A DNA stretch of 64,000 bases from Nostoc sp. RI_552 (lineage in GTDB: Bacteria > Cyanobacteriota > Cyanobacteriia > Cyanobacteriales > Nostocaceae): the NCBI GenBank assembly GCA_016124525.1, contig WGNO01000015.1, positions 62,001 to 126,000 of the forward strand. Direction: 5' to 3'. A program made the position numbers and the translations under genes. Under the pieces are notes generated by a model. That model was not told where the DNA came from. It saw nothing but the letters and a program-made list of their open reading frames with translations, and did no database searches. Of the stretch, positions 1 through 9,624 are shown piece by piece (position 1 is the first letter of the stretch; every line of letters begins with the position of its first letter).

Positions 1-2486
1 GAGCGCAAAAATTTAGGCAAATCACCTAATGGTAATGCTACCATTACATCATCTCCACCACTATAAATTACCCGTCCACAACAACGCTGTTCAGCAATAT
101 AAGGAACTAAGCGGTTAGAAAAATCAAGCAATGCCCTATTGAGTCCAACGTGGGTAGCAGGCCCCATTCTTTTGCGTGTATTTTTTAATAATTCTTCCCA
201 TGCTTCTTCATCTCTGATATGATTTTTATCAACTAAATCTTTAATAATATAATCTTCGTATTTTTTGAGCTTACGTCCATTGACATAACCCCCCATCCCA
301 TCACCATCACCTAGTATCAACACCCACCAGTCAGCTGGCGTGCTATCACCAAAGTGTTTTTTTTGAACTGTATCAACGATACTCCTTAACCCAGAGGTTT
401 CTGAAACTTCTAATCCCATATCATCTGCAAGCCATTTACTGGAAAACATTATACCGTTGTAACCTTTTTGATAATTGGTATCTCTTCTTAAAGACTCATC
501 CGCTCGTTTGACCTGAAAAGGACGACGGGTAAGTTTTTTAAATTCTCGGTACTTACTTTCTTGATTTTGGAATTGCGGATGTTGTTGAAATTCCCGTTCT
601 AAATCTTGCCAATATCTTTCAACTTCAGCAGGATTATGACTAGCAAAATGTGCTGCGGCGATAGAGCAAAGATTGGGGAAACGAATTAAATTCTCATAAT
701 CATCATCATCATTTAAAGGAATTCCTAAAGATTGTGCTACACCCCCATACTTCCAAGCCATACGTTTAGTTAATTCAATGGCGTTTAGTTTTTCAGAACC
801 GTTGAATAAACCTGGATAAGCCAGTGCCATAACACGCCAAAATAAGCGTAGTGATTCCGAAGGTATACCGAAGCCGTTTTGAAATTTTTGATAATTAAAG
901 CGCGGATATAAAGCACTATATTGACCTGAAAGTGTAGAACGTTCTCCAGGCGCAACGGGTATTTGCCAAGCCCGGGTATTTTTAATTGCTTGAATACCGT
1001 TACCAAGACGTGCTTGTAAACTTCCCCACCACGAACCTACATTAAATTTTCCGTATATAGGTTGTTCCGTCGGTGATGGTAAATCAATAATTGGTTGTGC
1101 TATCTGATTTTGTGAATTTATCCATGCTTGTAATTGATGATTTCCTTGTTCAATTTCTAGGGGTTGTTCAGGAGAACCTAACGCAACTGCAACAAAATAA
1201 GTTTCCCATGTGTTCTTAATTTGCACATTCCAAAGTTCATTCCACTCCCAATTACCTCCTTGATAAAAATCTTGGAGGGTTGTTTTAATATCTCGACTTT
1301 TCTTAATGTTGACAAGTTTATCTGGACTTATCCCCATTTCTAGCCAAGCTTGTTCTAATTCTGCTTCATTCTTACCTTGTACAAATTCGTCAGTAATTAA
1401 ATTCCAAATTTGTGATAATTCCTGTTCATCCATAACTTGGATAAACTCTTTAGCAATTATTTTCCAAGTTCTTTGTAGCTCTTGCTGATTTTTTACTAAA
1501 TCTCTCACTCTTTCTTTGACAGAACTTCTGACATCACTGCTGATTTTTAGCCAAGTGTCTTTTAGAGTATTTTCTAAATGTTTACCTAACGCCACCGCTT
1601 TTTCTTGATTAGGCACTACAATAGTAATTACATTGGGAAATCCTGCTGTACTTAAACTCTGCAAATGAGAACTTTCAAAATTTTTTACTGGATCAATTTT
1701 TATATGTTCACAAGGATTTTTGAATATTGCTTGAATTTCTGGTAATTCATGAAAATGCTCAATCATCAAGGCATCGATAATTTCTTGACTCCATAATGAA
1801 GGAGTAATGACTGTATCTGGTCCATATTTTTTAGCTGCTTCAAAACAAAGTAATGCACTAAAGTAATGTAGTAAAAATGACCCAGCCCAGAAATCAAGAA
1901 ACTTCCGTGATGACTTAATAAACTCTTGGATAGGAGAAAAGGTGAATAGCAGTAAATAAGGAGATTTATTTCCAGAGTCTGACTCATTTTCATCAGAAAA
2001 TATTGCTCCAGTTAATGCAGAAACTGTGCTTTGATAACCGTGCAATGGACAGTCAGGTAAAATCCGATGCGTAGGAATTAAAAGAGCATATCTTGCATCT
2101 TGAGCGGCTAACAGTTCTGGTAAGTATCGCCAAAACCACCAAAATACTTTCTCTACGTCTTCTTCTTGAGCAATTTTACTAATATCCAAGGACTTCTCAA
2201 ATGCTGTAACTGTAATTTCTTGTCGTTCTCCACTAATGCTATGGCAAAAAATAATGTGCTTTTCATTACGTTCAGTGCCAACATCATTCAAGCTGACACG
2301 ATCAGAGGAAATACTGATATGTACTGCTTGTTCAGCATTTTCGCTTTCCCACCATTTCTGTAAATCTGGCAAATATGGCTGTAAACAAGCTAAATTATCG
2401 TAAATATAATGAAAATCCACCATCAGCCAATTTATTTTTTCTATTGCTCGTAAGAAAGCATAAATCTTTCTGTGATACACATTCAT
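1..2486 (-). CDS. cmr2: Type III-B CRISPR-associated Cas10/Cmr2, 5' part (runs off window)
   Basis: Large subunit of a type III-B (Cmr) effector complex, which makes cyclic oligoadenylate on binding target RNA. An open frame of about 828 codons continues past the left edge. Near residue 184 is the Cmr2-type FSPIQEFI stretch followed by DFWAGS, preceded by LPTH/LPDCPLHGYQS-like residues, and near residue 810 is the palm-domain motif YSGGDDVMVAL with the GGDD polymerase/cyclase signature intact. No clear N-terminal HD nuclease motif is visible. I chose the ATG at 2486 because a stop (TAA) lies a few codons upstream; a second ATG at 2423 is possible but would drop a well-formed helix. The missing C-terminus and any other cmr genes lie outside the window. 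The only CRISPR repeats here are at 13.05 kb. The family call is firm; whether the gene is complete cannot be seen. Confidence 0.92.
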   Translation of the reverse strand, partial: MNVYHRKIYAFLRAIEKINWLMVDFHYIYDNLACLQPYLPDLQKWWESENAEQAVHISISSDRVSLNDVGTERNEKHIIFCHSISGERQEITVTAFEKSLDISKIAQEEDVEKVFWWFWRYLPELLAAQDARYALLIPTHRILPDCPLHGYQSTVSALTGAIFSDENESDSGNKSPYLLLFTFSPIQEFIKSSRKFLDFWAGSFLLHYFSALLCFEAAKKYGPDTVITPSLWSQEIIDALMIEHFHELPEIQAIFKNPCEHIKIDPVKNFESSHLQSLSTAGFPNVITIVVPNQEKAVALGKHLENTLKDTWLKISSDVRSSVKERVRDLVKNQQELQRTWKIIAKEFIQVMDEQELSQIWNLITDEFVQGKNEAELEQAWLEMGISPDKLVNIKKSRDIKTTLQDFYQGGNWEWNELWNVQIKNTWETYFVAVALGSPEQPLEIEQGNHQLQAWINSQNQIAQPIIDLPSPTEQPIYGKFNVGSWWGSLQARLGNGIQAIKNTRAWQIPVAPGERSTLSGQYSALYPRFNYQKFQNGFGIPSESLRLFWRVMALAYPGLFNGSEKLNAIELTKRMAWKYGGVAQSLGIPLNDDDDYENLIRFPNLCSIAAAHFASHNPAEVERYWQDLEREFQQHPQFQNQESKYREFKKLTRRPFQVKRADESLRRDTNYQKGYNGIMFSSKWLADDMGLEVSETSGLRSIVDTVQKKHFGDSTPADWWVLILGDGDGMGGYVNGRKLKKYEDYIIKDLVDKNHIRDEEAWEELLKNTRKRMGPATHVGLNRALLDFSNRLVPYIAEQRCCGRVIYSGGDDVMVALPLGDLPKFLR

Positions 2487-2655
2487 ACCCGTCAATTACC
2501 AGTGACCAAATGTAAGTTATATTATTGGCTGCCAAGTCATAACTTTTTTCATGCGAATGACAAATAAAAGTATAAATTTTGACATATATTTTCATTTAAG
2601 TTCTTAATCTCCAAGTTTACAGAGTGTGTGCAGAATTTCCGATCTTATTCGCTGA

Positions 2656-3372
2656 CTAATTAAATTTTTCTCCCTCATGAGAATAAAAAGTACAACTAAT
2701 TTTGAGATGCAGAGTCACAAAAGGACTCAAAGCCGCAACCAAAGGATGACTCACCGGATAACCCTCTGTAGTCAAAGCCTGAATAACCAAAGACATATCC
2801 ACTCTATTTTGTAGAATTACCGCACCAGGGACCAAATCCAAATATTTAAACCGCTTCTCCTGCTCAACCGCGTCATTTTCCGTAATCACACCATCGTTAC
2901 CAAAAAACGGCTACTTCACAAAATTATGGTATTCCTCCACAATATTGATATAAGCAGTAATCTCCTGTCTCATCACCGCATCCGAGATATAACGCAACAA
3001 AAAAATAGTCCGTTGTTCACTCGCACAAACCGTCGATGATTTACGAAAGTACGGATATGACCAATCAATTGGTCAAGAATGCCAAACCCAGGTAATTCAT
3101 ATCTTTCCTTGACCAACTCCTCTATTGCAACATTGATTAAATCAGCCGAGTGATCTTTCACTTCTGCTTGTTGGGTAACTAAAATAGCAATCAACTTTTG
3201 GGCGGTTTTATCCTATTGTTCAACCCCCAGGTAAGAACGGGTAGCCCGTTGGTAAGTATAACCTTAACTTTGTGACGGGATAGCTTTTACCCAGCTTTGT
3301 AATTTTAAACACCACCTTAAATGTTTAATTACCGCATTTGGTACACACTTAGGATAACGGTAAAACTAGTTG
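2656..3372 (-). pseudogene. Decayed Tn3-family transposase (TnpA) with internal deletion
   Basis: Remnant of a Tn3-type transposase. Reading leftward, the N-terminal DUF4158-like region can be followed from about 3355 (CVPNAVIKHL, then KLQSWVKAIP), through RATRSYLGVE and ADLINVAIEELVKERYELP, to GFGILDQLIGHIRTFVNHRR. It then jumps directly to the extreme C-terminus: RYISDAVMRQEI, YHNFVK, FFGNDGVI, KYLDLVPGAVILQN, EGYPVSHPLVAALSPFVTLH. Hundreds of catalytic-core codons are missing, and stops interrupt the frame (for example after IPSQS, after GVEQ and at FVK*PFFG). The gene is therefore dead. It lies immediately upstream of cmr2. The identity is clear from the order of conserved blocks; the exact upstream edge near 3370 is uncertain. 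Confidence 0.85.
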
Positions 3373-3385
3373 GTACTTGTACCAA
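3370..3385. repeat. Perfect 16-bp inverted repeat at the edge of the Tn3 remnant
   Basis: TTGGTAC-TT-GTACCAA. It sits exactly where similarity to the Tn3 transposase fades, so it may be a remnant of a target or end sequence, or chance. Confidence 0.4.
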
Positions 3386-3413
3386 AAAGGGTGTTTCTAA
3401 GAAGCAAGAATTT

Positions 3414-3443
3414 CCCCCTACAGTGCTTTGCAGTGTAGGGGGG
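3414..3443. repeat. C/G-rich hairpin
   Basis: CCCCCTACA at 3414-3422 pairs with TGTAGGGGG at 3434-3442 across an 11-nt loop. There is no T-run on either side, so it is not a standard terminator. No gene reads into it except possibly the decayed transposase in reverse. Confidence 0.5.
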
Positions 3444-3522
3444 AGTGTCAATTTCCCCGCTTTAATCAGTGATTATGTCTCAAAAATGGCAAAAATTGAC
3501 TCTTATAGCAATTAAATAACTA

Positions 3523-3551
3523 CCTGAGGAAGATTCATCTCAGGGTTTTTT
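3523..3551 (+). terminator. Terminator-like hairpin with T-run
   Basis: CCTGAG at 3523 pairs with CTCAGG at 3539, followed by G and six T. The stem is only 6 bp with a 10-nt loop, and no intact + strand gene lies upstream, so function is doubtful. Confidence 0.35.
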
Positions 3552-3700
3552 GTGGCTTGATTAAGTAAAAAGTAGTGATGTCAAAACCACCATGTAGCAA
3601 TAGCATCCACCCTCAACTGTGGCAACTCCCTCCAGGTAAATTTGACACCCAGAAAAATTATTTGCGGTGATTTACTATCAAAAATTTGGTCGTTAGTTTA

Positions 3701-3841
3701 TCATTTTCCAGCTACTATCATAATGTATTCAGTAAATTTGTGACTTTCCTTCAAGGATTTATGCGCCAGTGTCGCCACTGCCTGTATTCCAGTAATGGTT
3801 TGTTCAGCAAAAGGACTAAAATAAGTATGAAGAAAAAATAG
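3701..3841 (-). pseudogene. Possible coding remnant, unidentified
   Basis: An open stretch of about 46 codons with no start codon reads protein-like (SPFAEQTITGIQAVATLAHKS, then SHKFTEYIMIVAGK and a stop). It begins right after a TGA. I do not recognise the family. It may be the tail of a gene cut during the rearrangements that left the Tn3 remnant beside it. Otherwise the stretch 3552-3949 shows only AT-rich DNA and presumably the prs promoter. Confidence 0.3.
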
Positions 3842-3949
3842 TCATATTGAGAAATGTTTAAAGTTTTTATGAAAGCTTTAAAAAAACCCACAAATGTTTT
3901 TTTAGGCTAATTCAGTTAAATCTACTAAATATCTAATGATAATATTGCC

Positions 3950-4966
3950 ATGAATGCACATCGAGGATCTGCTGTGCTCAGTTCTGCCAGTTTAAAGGTG
4001 CAACCAGGTGCCACAGGAATAACTGAAAATCATCGCCTACGGCTATTTTCTGGCTCTGCCAATCTTCAACTGTCTCAAGAAGTTGCTCGTTATCTGGGCA
4101 TGGACTTGGGGCCAATGATTCGCAAAAGGTTCGCGGACGGAGAATTATACGTTCAAATTCAAGAATCAATTCGGGGTTGTGATGTCTACCTCATCCAGCC
4201 AACTTGTCAACCAGTTAACGACCACTTAATGGAATTGCTGATTATGGTTGATGCTTGTCGTCGCGCTTCTGCACGACAAATAACCACAGTAATTCCCTAT
4301 TATGGCTATGCTCGTGCTGACCGCAAAACAGCAGGACGAGAGTCTATTACTGCTAAATTAGTAGCTAACCTAATTGCTAAAGCAGGGGCTAGCCGTGTTT
4401 TGGCTATGGATTTGCACTCGGCGCAAATTCAAGGATATTTTGACATACCTTTTGATCATGTTTACGGTTCGCCAGTAATTTTTGATTATTTGGCAAGTAA
4501 ACAACTGTCTGATATTGTGGTTGTTTCTCCCGATGTCGGTGGTGTGGCAAGAGCTAGAGCATTTGCTAAAAAACTAAATGATGCTCCCTTGGCTATTATC
4601 GATAAACGTCGTCAGGCTCATAATGTAGCTGAGGTGATGAATGTCATCGGTGATGTTAAGGGCAAAACAGCAATTTTAGTTGATGACATGATCGATACTG
4701 GCGGCACAATTAGCGAAGGCGCACGGTTACTGCGTGAACAAGGTGCAAGTCAGGTATATGCCTGTGCAACTCATGCGGTTTTTTCGCCCCCCGCCAAAGA
4801 GCGTTTGTCCAGTGGCTTGTTTGAAGAAGTGATTGTTACCAACACAATTCCCATAGCAGAAGACAATCGCTTTCCGGAATTAGTGGTGCTTTCCGTCGCT
4901 AATCTATTAGGCGAAACTATCTGGCGAATTCATGAAGACACTTCTGTAAGTAGTATGTTCCGCTAG
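3950..4966 (+). CDS. prs: Ribose-phosphate pyrophosphokinase (PRPP synthetase)
   Basis: Makes PRPP from ribose 5-phosphate and ATP for nucleotide, His and Trp synthesis in the cytosol. The 338-residue product shows the class I features: the YYGYARADRK catalytic loop near residue 118, DLHSAQIQGYF near 154, SPDVGG near 193 and the PRPP loop VDDMIDTGGT near 244-253. The usual length is about 315; the extra roughly 25 residues are at the N-terminus before RLRLFSGSAN, as is common in cyanobacterial annotations, so an internal start is conceivable, although no better ATG is evident. It is monocistronic, with a long AT-rich leader upstream. The assignment is secure. Confidence 0.97.
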   Translation: MNAHRGSAVLSSASLKVQPGATGITENHRLRLFSGSANLQLSQEVARYLGMDLGPMIRKRFADGELYVQIQESIRGCDVYLIQPTCQPVNDHLMELLIMVDACRRASARQITTVIPYYGYARADRKTAGRESITAKLVANLIAKAGASRVLAMDLHSAQIQGYFDIPFDHVYGSPVIFDYLASKQLSDIVVVSPDVGGVARARAFAKKLNDAPLAIIDKRRQAHNVAEVMNVIGDVKGKTAILVDDMIDTGGTISEGARLLREQGASQVYACATHAVFSPPAKERLSSGLFEEVIVTNTIPIAEDNRFPELVVLSVANLLGETIWRIHEDTSVSSMFR

Positions 4967-5373
4967 GAAAGACAATACTGTTTTTAAAGTTACAATTTGC
5001 TATTAGAAAATTATGAAGTATGGAGTATGAATTTTTTCAATCTTCAGGCTTCATTTTTTGTTTTATGTTGATTTTGAAGTACTGAGGTACGGAGAAGACA
5101 AAGGAGGAAACTGAGTTAATTAACTCAGTAATTAACTTGAGTTAAAATGAAACTGTGTATCAAGCTGGCTGTGGCATCATTGGGTAAAATTTTCCCAAAA
5201 AATATCTATTCCTGGATGGGTGTGAGAAAAGCCCCCGGAATTGTGACAATTAGGCTAGAATTATTAAAGGTTCTTTACAGAATTTGCTAAACACAAACAA
5301 TTCTGTTAAAGCTACTTAACCAGTATTTAAACTCAAATCTGAAAACCCCCTCTAGAGTTCACCAAAAGCTCCT
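4967..5373. other. Intergenic region prs-typA
   Basis: About 400 bp without a convincing gene. It is AT-rich and contains the palindrome at 5111-5128 and the presumed typA promoter. No clear terminator for prs was found. Confidence 0.6.
5111..5128. promoter_or_regulatory. Perfect 18-bp palindrome upstream of typA
   Basis: CTGAGTTAATTAACTCAG, followed at once by a related stretch (TAATTAACTTGAGTTAA). Perfect dyad symmetry of this length about 245 bp before the typA start could be an operator. No known regulator site is matched with confidence. Confidence 0.35.
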
Positions 5374-7164
5374 ATGACGCTCCCAATTCGCAACGTCGCC
5401 ATTATCGCCCACGTTGACCACGGCAAAACTACCCTGGTTGATGCGCTCCTGAAACAATCTGGTATTTTCCGAGAAGGTGAAGACGTTCCGGATTGTGTCA
5501 TGGATTCCAATACCCTGGAACGAGAGCGGGGTATTACTATTCTCTCCAAAAATACGGCGGTTCGCTACAAAGACACTCTAATCAATATTGTTGATACCCC
5601 CGGACACGCTGACTTTGGCGGCGAAGTTGAACGGGTGTTAGGGATGGTTGATGGTTGTCTGTTGATTGTTGATGCTAACGAAGGCCCCATGCCCCAGACG
5701 CGCTTTGTATTGAAAAAAGCTCTGGAAAAAGGACTACGCCCCATCGTTGTCATCAACAAAATTGACCGCGCCCAACGTGACCCCCACTTAGCAGTAGATA
5801 AAGTTTTAGATCTGTTCTTAGAACTAGGCGCAGACGAAGACCAGTGTGATTTTACCTATCTGTTTGCTTCTGGAATGGCAGGTTACGCCAAAGAAAGCAT
5901 GGAAGCAGAAGCCGTAGATATGCAACCTCTGTTTAATGCCATTCTGCAACACGTTCCACCTCCTGTAGGGGATATCAACAAGCCTCTGCAATTGCAAGTT
6001 ACCACCCTAGATTATTCTGAATATCTGGGACGGATTGTTATTGGTAGAATCCACAACGGTACTATCCGCACTGGACAACAAGCCGCTTTGGTAAAAGAAA
6101 ATGGCACCATTGTTAAGTCCAAAATTACCAAGTTAATGGGATTTGAAGGACTCAAGCGGGTGGAAATGGAAGAAGCCACCGCCGGCTACATTGTGGCCGT
6201 GGCTGGTTTTTCTGATGCTTATATCGGGGAAACTATTACCGACCCTAATGAACCTCAAGCCTTACCATTAATTAAGGTGGATGAACCAACTTTACAAATG
6301 ACCTTCTGGGTAAATGATTCACCCTTTGCTGGTCAAGAAGGTAAACTGGTAACATCAAGACAAGTGCGCGATCGCTTGTTCCGTGAATTAGAAACCAACG
6401 TTGCTCTTAGAGTGGAAGAAACCGACTCTCCCGACCAATTCCAAGTTTGCGGTCGGGGTGAATTGCACTTGGGTATTTTAATTGAAACTATGCGCCGAGA
6501 AGGTTTCGAGTTCCAGGTATCTCAGCCACAGGTCATTTATCGCGAAATCAATGGTCAACCTTGCGAACCTTTTGAATTACTAGCCCTGGATGTTCCTGAA
6601 GATGCTGTTGGTAGTTGCATTGAACGCCTGGGACAACGCAAAGGCGAAATGCAAGATATGCAAGTCATTGGTAATGGACGCACCCTGCTGGAATTTATTA
6701 TTCCTGCCCGTGGTTTAATTGGTTTCCGGGGTGAATTCATGCGTCTAACTCGTGGTGAAGGTATTATGAACCACAGTTTCCATGATTATCGTCCCATCAC
6801 TGGTGAAATTGAAGCCCGTAACAAAGGCGTTCTCATTGCTTTTGAAGAAGGTGTTTCCACATTCTACGCCATGAAAAACGCTGAAGATAGAGGAGTATTT
6901 TTTATCACTCCAGGCACTAAGGTTTATAAAGGCATGATTATCGGAGAACATAATCGTCCTCAAGACCTAGAGTTGAATGTCTGTAAAACTAAGCAGTTAA
7001 CTAATCACCGCGCTTCTGGTGGTGATGAACTCGTGCAACTACAAGCACCACTAGACATGAGTTTAGAACGCGCTCTAGAATACATCGGACCTGATGAATT
7101 GGTGGAAGTAACACCGGAATCAATTCGCCTACGCAAAGTAGCTAAGAAGTTCGCCAAGCGTTAA
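5374..7164 (+). CDS. typA: Ribosome-associated GTPase TypA/BipA
   Basis: Translational GTPase of the EF-G superfamily that acts on the 70S ribosome, mainly in ribosome assembly and stress or cold growth. The 596-residue protein has G1 AHVDHGKTT at residues 12-20, switch ERGIT at 51-55, DTPGH at 74-78 and NKID at 128-131. It continues through domain II and the typical BipA C-terminal part ([41 protein letters not shown]). Its length equals the family norm. A HIP1 octamer lies inside at 6368. It is followed by a strong terminator at 7193, so it is probably a single-gene transcript. Confidence 0.97.
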   Translation: MTLPIRNVAIIAHVDHGKTTLVDALLKQSGIFREGEDVPDCVMDSNTLERERGITILSKNTAVRYKDTLINIVDTPGHADFGGEVERVLGMVDGCLLIVDANEGPMPQTRFVLKKALEKGLRPIVVINKIDRAQRDPHLAVDKVLDLFLELGADEDQCDFTYLFASGMAGYAKESMEAEAVDMQPLFNAILQHVPPPVGDINKPLQLQVTTLDYSEYLGRIVIGRIHNGTIRTGQQAALVKENGTIVKSKITKLMGFEGLKRVEMEEATAGYIVAVAGFSDAYIGETITDPNEPQALPLIKVDEPTLQMTFWVNDSPFAGQEGKLVTSRQVRDRLFRELETNVALRVEETDSPDQFQVCGRGELHLGILIETMRREGFEFQVSQPQVIYREINGQPCEPFELLALDVPEDAVGSCIERLGQRKGEMQDMQVIGNGRTLLEFIIPARGLIGFRGEFMRLTRGEGIMNHSFHDYRPITGEIEARNKGVLIAFEEGVSTFYAMKNAEDRGVFFITPGTKVYKGMIIGEHNRPQDLELNVCKTKQLTNHRASGGDELVQLQAPLDMSLERALEYIGPDELVEVTPESIRLRKVAKKFAKR

Positions 7165-7192
7165 TAAATGACTTGAAATCTTTTTTTTGTAC

Positions 7193-7226
7193 GGTGTGTT
7201 GTCCCCTGGGGGAACACACCATTTTT
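7193..7226 (+). terminator. Rho-independent terminator after typA
   Basis: GGTGTGTT (7193-7200) pairs with AACACACC (7213-7220), with the inner TCCCC/GGGGG extending the stem, then ATTTTT. It lies 28 nt after the typA stop. Confidence 0.85.
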
Positions 7227-7346
7227 GGTTTTTCACACGCCTTACTCAATTGTGTAAATTGAAAGGCTCCACTAATCAAAGTCATTACCTCCCCCACCAC
7301 ACCTCCTTGTTTTCCTGGTCTTACCCCGAGGACAATGTAAAAAACC

Positions 7347-7392
7347 TACCCTGTGAGGCCAGGGAGCCAGGGAATAAACTCCCTGTCTCATA
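7347..7392 (-). repeat. Copy of the short dispersed repeat tail (GGAG..TTTATTCCCTGGCTCCC)
   Basis: Read on the minus strand, this stretch (GAGTTATGAGACAGGGAG then TTTATTCCCTGGCTCC) resembles the end of the repeat at 53.75-53.80 kb (GCTATGAGACGCTTAATTC, ATTCCCCGGCTCCC). It contains the palindromic GGGAATAAACTCCC. The rest of 7227-7559 has no gene that I can support. Confidence 0.4.
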
Positions 7393-7515
7393 ACTCAAAA
7401 GTTAAAAACCCACTCATCCCTTAAAGCTAAAATTGATTAGCGGTTTGTTAGCTCTAAATTAATTTACTGCATTAGTCCAAGTCCCCATTATTAGGGTTAA
7501 TAATGTATTTATTGG

Positions 7516-7541
7516 TAGTCCCTGGCTTGAGTCCCTGGCTT
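7516..7541. repeat. 13-bp tandem duplication
   Basis: AGTCCCTGGCTT occurs twice in direct succession (preceded by T, then G). It lies 20 bp from the 3' end of gatD. Confidence 0.6.
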
Positions 7542-7559
7542 CTAAATCAATACTCTGTT

Positions 7560-8399
7560 TTAGCCTTGCCATTCCAGTTTTTTCTCAACTTGAGCGGTGG
7601 TGCTGGCTAAGGTCACTTTCAAGCGCTTTAACATTGCACCCCGTGCTTGCAAGGCTAGATTATCATCCAAAGCAGACAAAGTGATAGCTTCTTGGTACTT
7701 TAACCGCAGCGCAGTTTGAATTAACCAGTCAGCCACAAAGGGATTTTTCGGTAACAGGGGTCCGTGGGAATAAGTCGCGATGGCATTTTGATAAAATGCC
7801 CCTTCAGTACCATCTTCACCATTATTACCCAAGCCATACACCACACGCCCCAAGGCTTCTACCTTACCTAACTGAGTGCGTCCGCCGTGATTTTCAAAAC
7901 CCACCAAATAAGGCTTAGTCCCGGTCATGGCTTGTAGTTCCTCCTCTAGACGAGGAGCTGTGACCTCAACCACTAAATTACCAATACAGCGTTTAGTATT
8001 TTCCCCAGGATGTACAGAAACTAAATCCAGTATTCCTAAACCTTGAATACGCTGTCCCAAAGCAGGTTCATAATACTTTCCTAGCAACTGGGGAGAACCA
8101 CAGGTGAATACTCCCGGTGTCCCATTTTCAATTTTCTCACCCATAGCGTCAGCCTTCGCCCCTTGCAAATCACGCATCACGATTTCTTGCTGACGGTCTT
8201 GTGCCCCACCACCAACCATAATATCCACACTTTTAATATCAGCAGCTGTGGCCTTTTGGTCTATTGCTATCACCCTGGCATTATACCCCCGCCACAAAGC
8301 GCGACGTTCGATAGTAATCACATTACCGCGATCGCCATAGGTACTCATTAGTTTGGGATACAGCCAGCCAATGGTTAATTCTAAATTTTCAGAACTCAT
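7560..8399 (-). CDS. gatD: Lipid II isoglutaminyl synthase, glutamine amidotransferase subunit GatD
   Basis: Supplies ammonia from glutamine to MurT, which amidates the D-Glu of the lipid II stem peptide. The 279-residue protein is a class I (triad-type, CobB/CobQ-like) amidotransferase. The nucleophile is Cys100 in VFTCGSPQLLG and the His is His171 in FENHGGRTQLG, both at the spacing seen in known GatD. The N-terminus YPKLMSTYGDRGNV is also characteristic. Its partner murT lies on the same strand at 9.6-11.0 kb but is separated by a gene on the opposite strand, so the usual murT-gatD operon is split. The assignment rests on these motifs and the partner nearby. Confidence 0.93.
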   Translation of the reverse strand: MSSENLELTIGWLYPKLMSTYGDRGNVITIERRALWRGYNARVIAIDQKATAADIKSVDIMVGGGAQDRQQEIVMRDLQGAKADAMGEKIENGTPGVFTCGSPQLLGKYYEPALGQRIQGLGILDLVSVHPGENTKRCIGNLVVEVTAPRLEEELQAMTGTKPYLVGFENHGGRTQLGKVEALGRVVYGLGNNGEDGTEGAFYQNAIATYSHGPLLPKNPFVADWLIQTALRLKYQEAITLSALDDNLALQARGAMLKRLKVTLASTTAQVEKKLEWQG

Positions 8400-8767
8400 A
8401 GTATCCTAAAACATTACTCATTAGTTATTGGTCAACAAATTAATCACCCGGCGCATATCCAGAACTGGGGGAGCAATTTTTGTTTAATTGACATTCCCAC
8501 CGCCAGAACCACCTGGGATTATTGCTTCATCCAGCCAACTTACTGAAAAAAGTTTCCTCCCATAACCAGAGGTTATTCTGTCCGCCACAGTATCATTGTT
8601 ATGATACTTACACATTACTTATGAAAACATCTATTATCCCTTGAATCTACAAAATTTCAACTGTTATAAAACTTACTATAAAAATATTTATCAAAATTTC
8701 ATTTTTAAAGATTAAAAGTCCAGTATTGTAATTACAAGCTGATTTTCATGTTTAATGGAGATTATTT
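8400..8767. other. Intergenic region upstream of gatD and the 8768 gene
   Basis: Divergent intergenic stretch of 368 bp. It is strongly AT-rich from 8600 on and holds the inverted repeat at 8590-8607 and presumably two promoters. No coding sequence was seen. Confidence 0.6.
8590..8607. promoter_or_regulatory. Inverted repeat, possible operator
   Basis: GTATCAT-TGTT-ATGATAC, a perfect 7-bp dyad in the divergent intergenic region. It could be an operator for either neighbour or a small hairpin. No regulator can be named. Confidence 0.35.
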
Positions 8768-9547
8768 ATGCAACTTATTCAAGCTCCTAATATTGCCGTC
8801 ATTGCAGAGGAAAATGCTGTTCCTATTTCTCAATTACCTCACATATGGCAAGACATTGCAGCAGGAATAGCAAAGGTAGGACTACATAACCCCCACAGTT
8901 ATGTAGAAATGGCCCAGTTGTTTCAATATAAACTGTCCTGGGGTGATGTAGATTTATTTAATGAACGTCCAGAATTAGCTGATGTCAAATCTGCATTTTC
9001 TCAGCTATTTGCACAACTAGCTCATGAAACATTAGAATTTTATGGACATGATTTTTTAATTGATAGCTATCCAAACTTTACAGAAATTATTCAAGATTTA
9101 GAATCAAAGAAAAAAGAACATGGAGATGAATTAAAAGTAGCCCACATTGGCGGAGAACTTTTTGATGAATTTGGCTACCAATTACCAGCTAGTTTTTACC
9201 ATGTCCACCTAGGGCCAATTTACCGAGACCATGTGTTTGAAGAACGGGCTTTACGCTTTGACAAACGAGATATAGTACACAAACGTTCTTGGGATGCAGT
9301 GTTACACGCAGGAAAAGTTTTTGCTATACAAATGAAAGTGCAAAGCATCGCCTCGAAATACGGTTTTACATATCATCACGGTTGTGGTTGTAACTCCCAT
9401 TTGTCTTCCATTGATGAAGCTTCAGGAGAATTTAACTATAAATTGACCTCGGAAAAATCTCAAAGATGGATCAGAAGTTTTATCTGGACAGCTTGGTATG
9501 AATATGCTTTCTTTCCCATAGTTCCCAATACTAGATATTTAGTCTAA
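8768..9547 (+). CDS. Conserved-looking protein of unknown function
   Basis: 259 residues, no family recognised. It has no signal peptide or membrane segment. It is rich in aromatic and His residues, with a notable cluster YHHGCGCNSH near residues 203-212 and a WTAWYEYAF stretch near the end. The His/Cys cluster could bind metal, but that is only a guess. A short leader (TTTAATGGAGATTATTT) provides a GGAG ribosome site 8 nt before the ATG, supporting this start. It lies between gatD and murT on the opposite strand, so it is not part of that operon. Codon use looks like its neighbours. Confidence 0.8.
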   Translation: MQLIQAPNIAVIAEENAVPISQLPHIWQDIAAGIAKVGLHNPHSYVEMAQLFQYKLSWGDVDLFNERPELADVKSAFSQLFAQLAHETLEFYGHDFLIDSYPNFTEIIQDLESKKKEHGDELKVAHIGGELFDEFGYQLPASFYHVHLGPIYRDHVFEERALRFDKRDIVHKRSWDAVLHAGKVFAIQMKVQSIASKYGFTYHHGCGCNSHLSSIDEASGEFNYKLTSEKSQRWIRSFIWTAWYEYAFFPIVPNTRYLV

Positions 9548-9571
9548 TTCGTTTTGCTGTCTACCTTTTTT

Positions 9572-9590
9572 CCCCAGCTTTCAGCTGGGG
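9572..9590. repeat. Hairpin between convergent genes
   Basis: CCCCAGCT-TTC-AGCTGGGG, an 8-bp perfect stem with a 3-nt loop, 25 nt after the 8768-gene stop and 34 nt before the murT stop. The T-run lies 5' of the stem on the + strand, so neither direction is a textbook terminator. It may still end both transcripts. Confidence 0.6.
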
Positions 9591-9624
9591 AGAAATCAAC
9601 CAACCAGCAATTCAGTAACAGCTT

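Noticed and set aside
2395..2595. 66-codon frame as the start of the cas gene
   Set aside because: It is out of frame with the GGDD-containing frame; the true frame starts at 2486.
3321..3515. Open frame of 64 codons on + strand
   Set aside because: It overlaps the decayed Tn3 transposase and a hairpin; composition is not protein-like.
7187..7393. Open frame of 68 codons after typA
   Set aside because: It begins within the typA terminator and covers repeat-like DNA.
9572..9590. Standard intrinsic terminator
   Set aside because: A strong hairpin, but the T-run precedes the stem; kept only as a hairpin.
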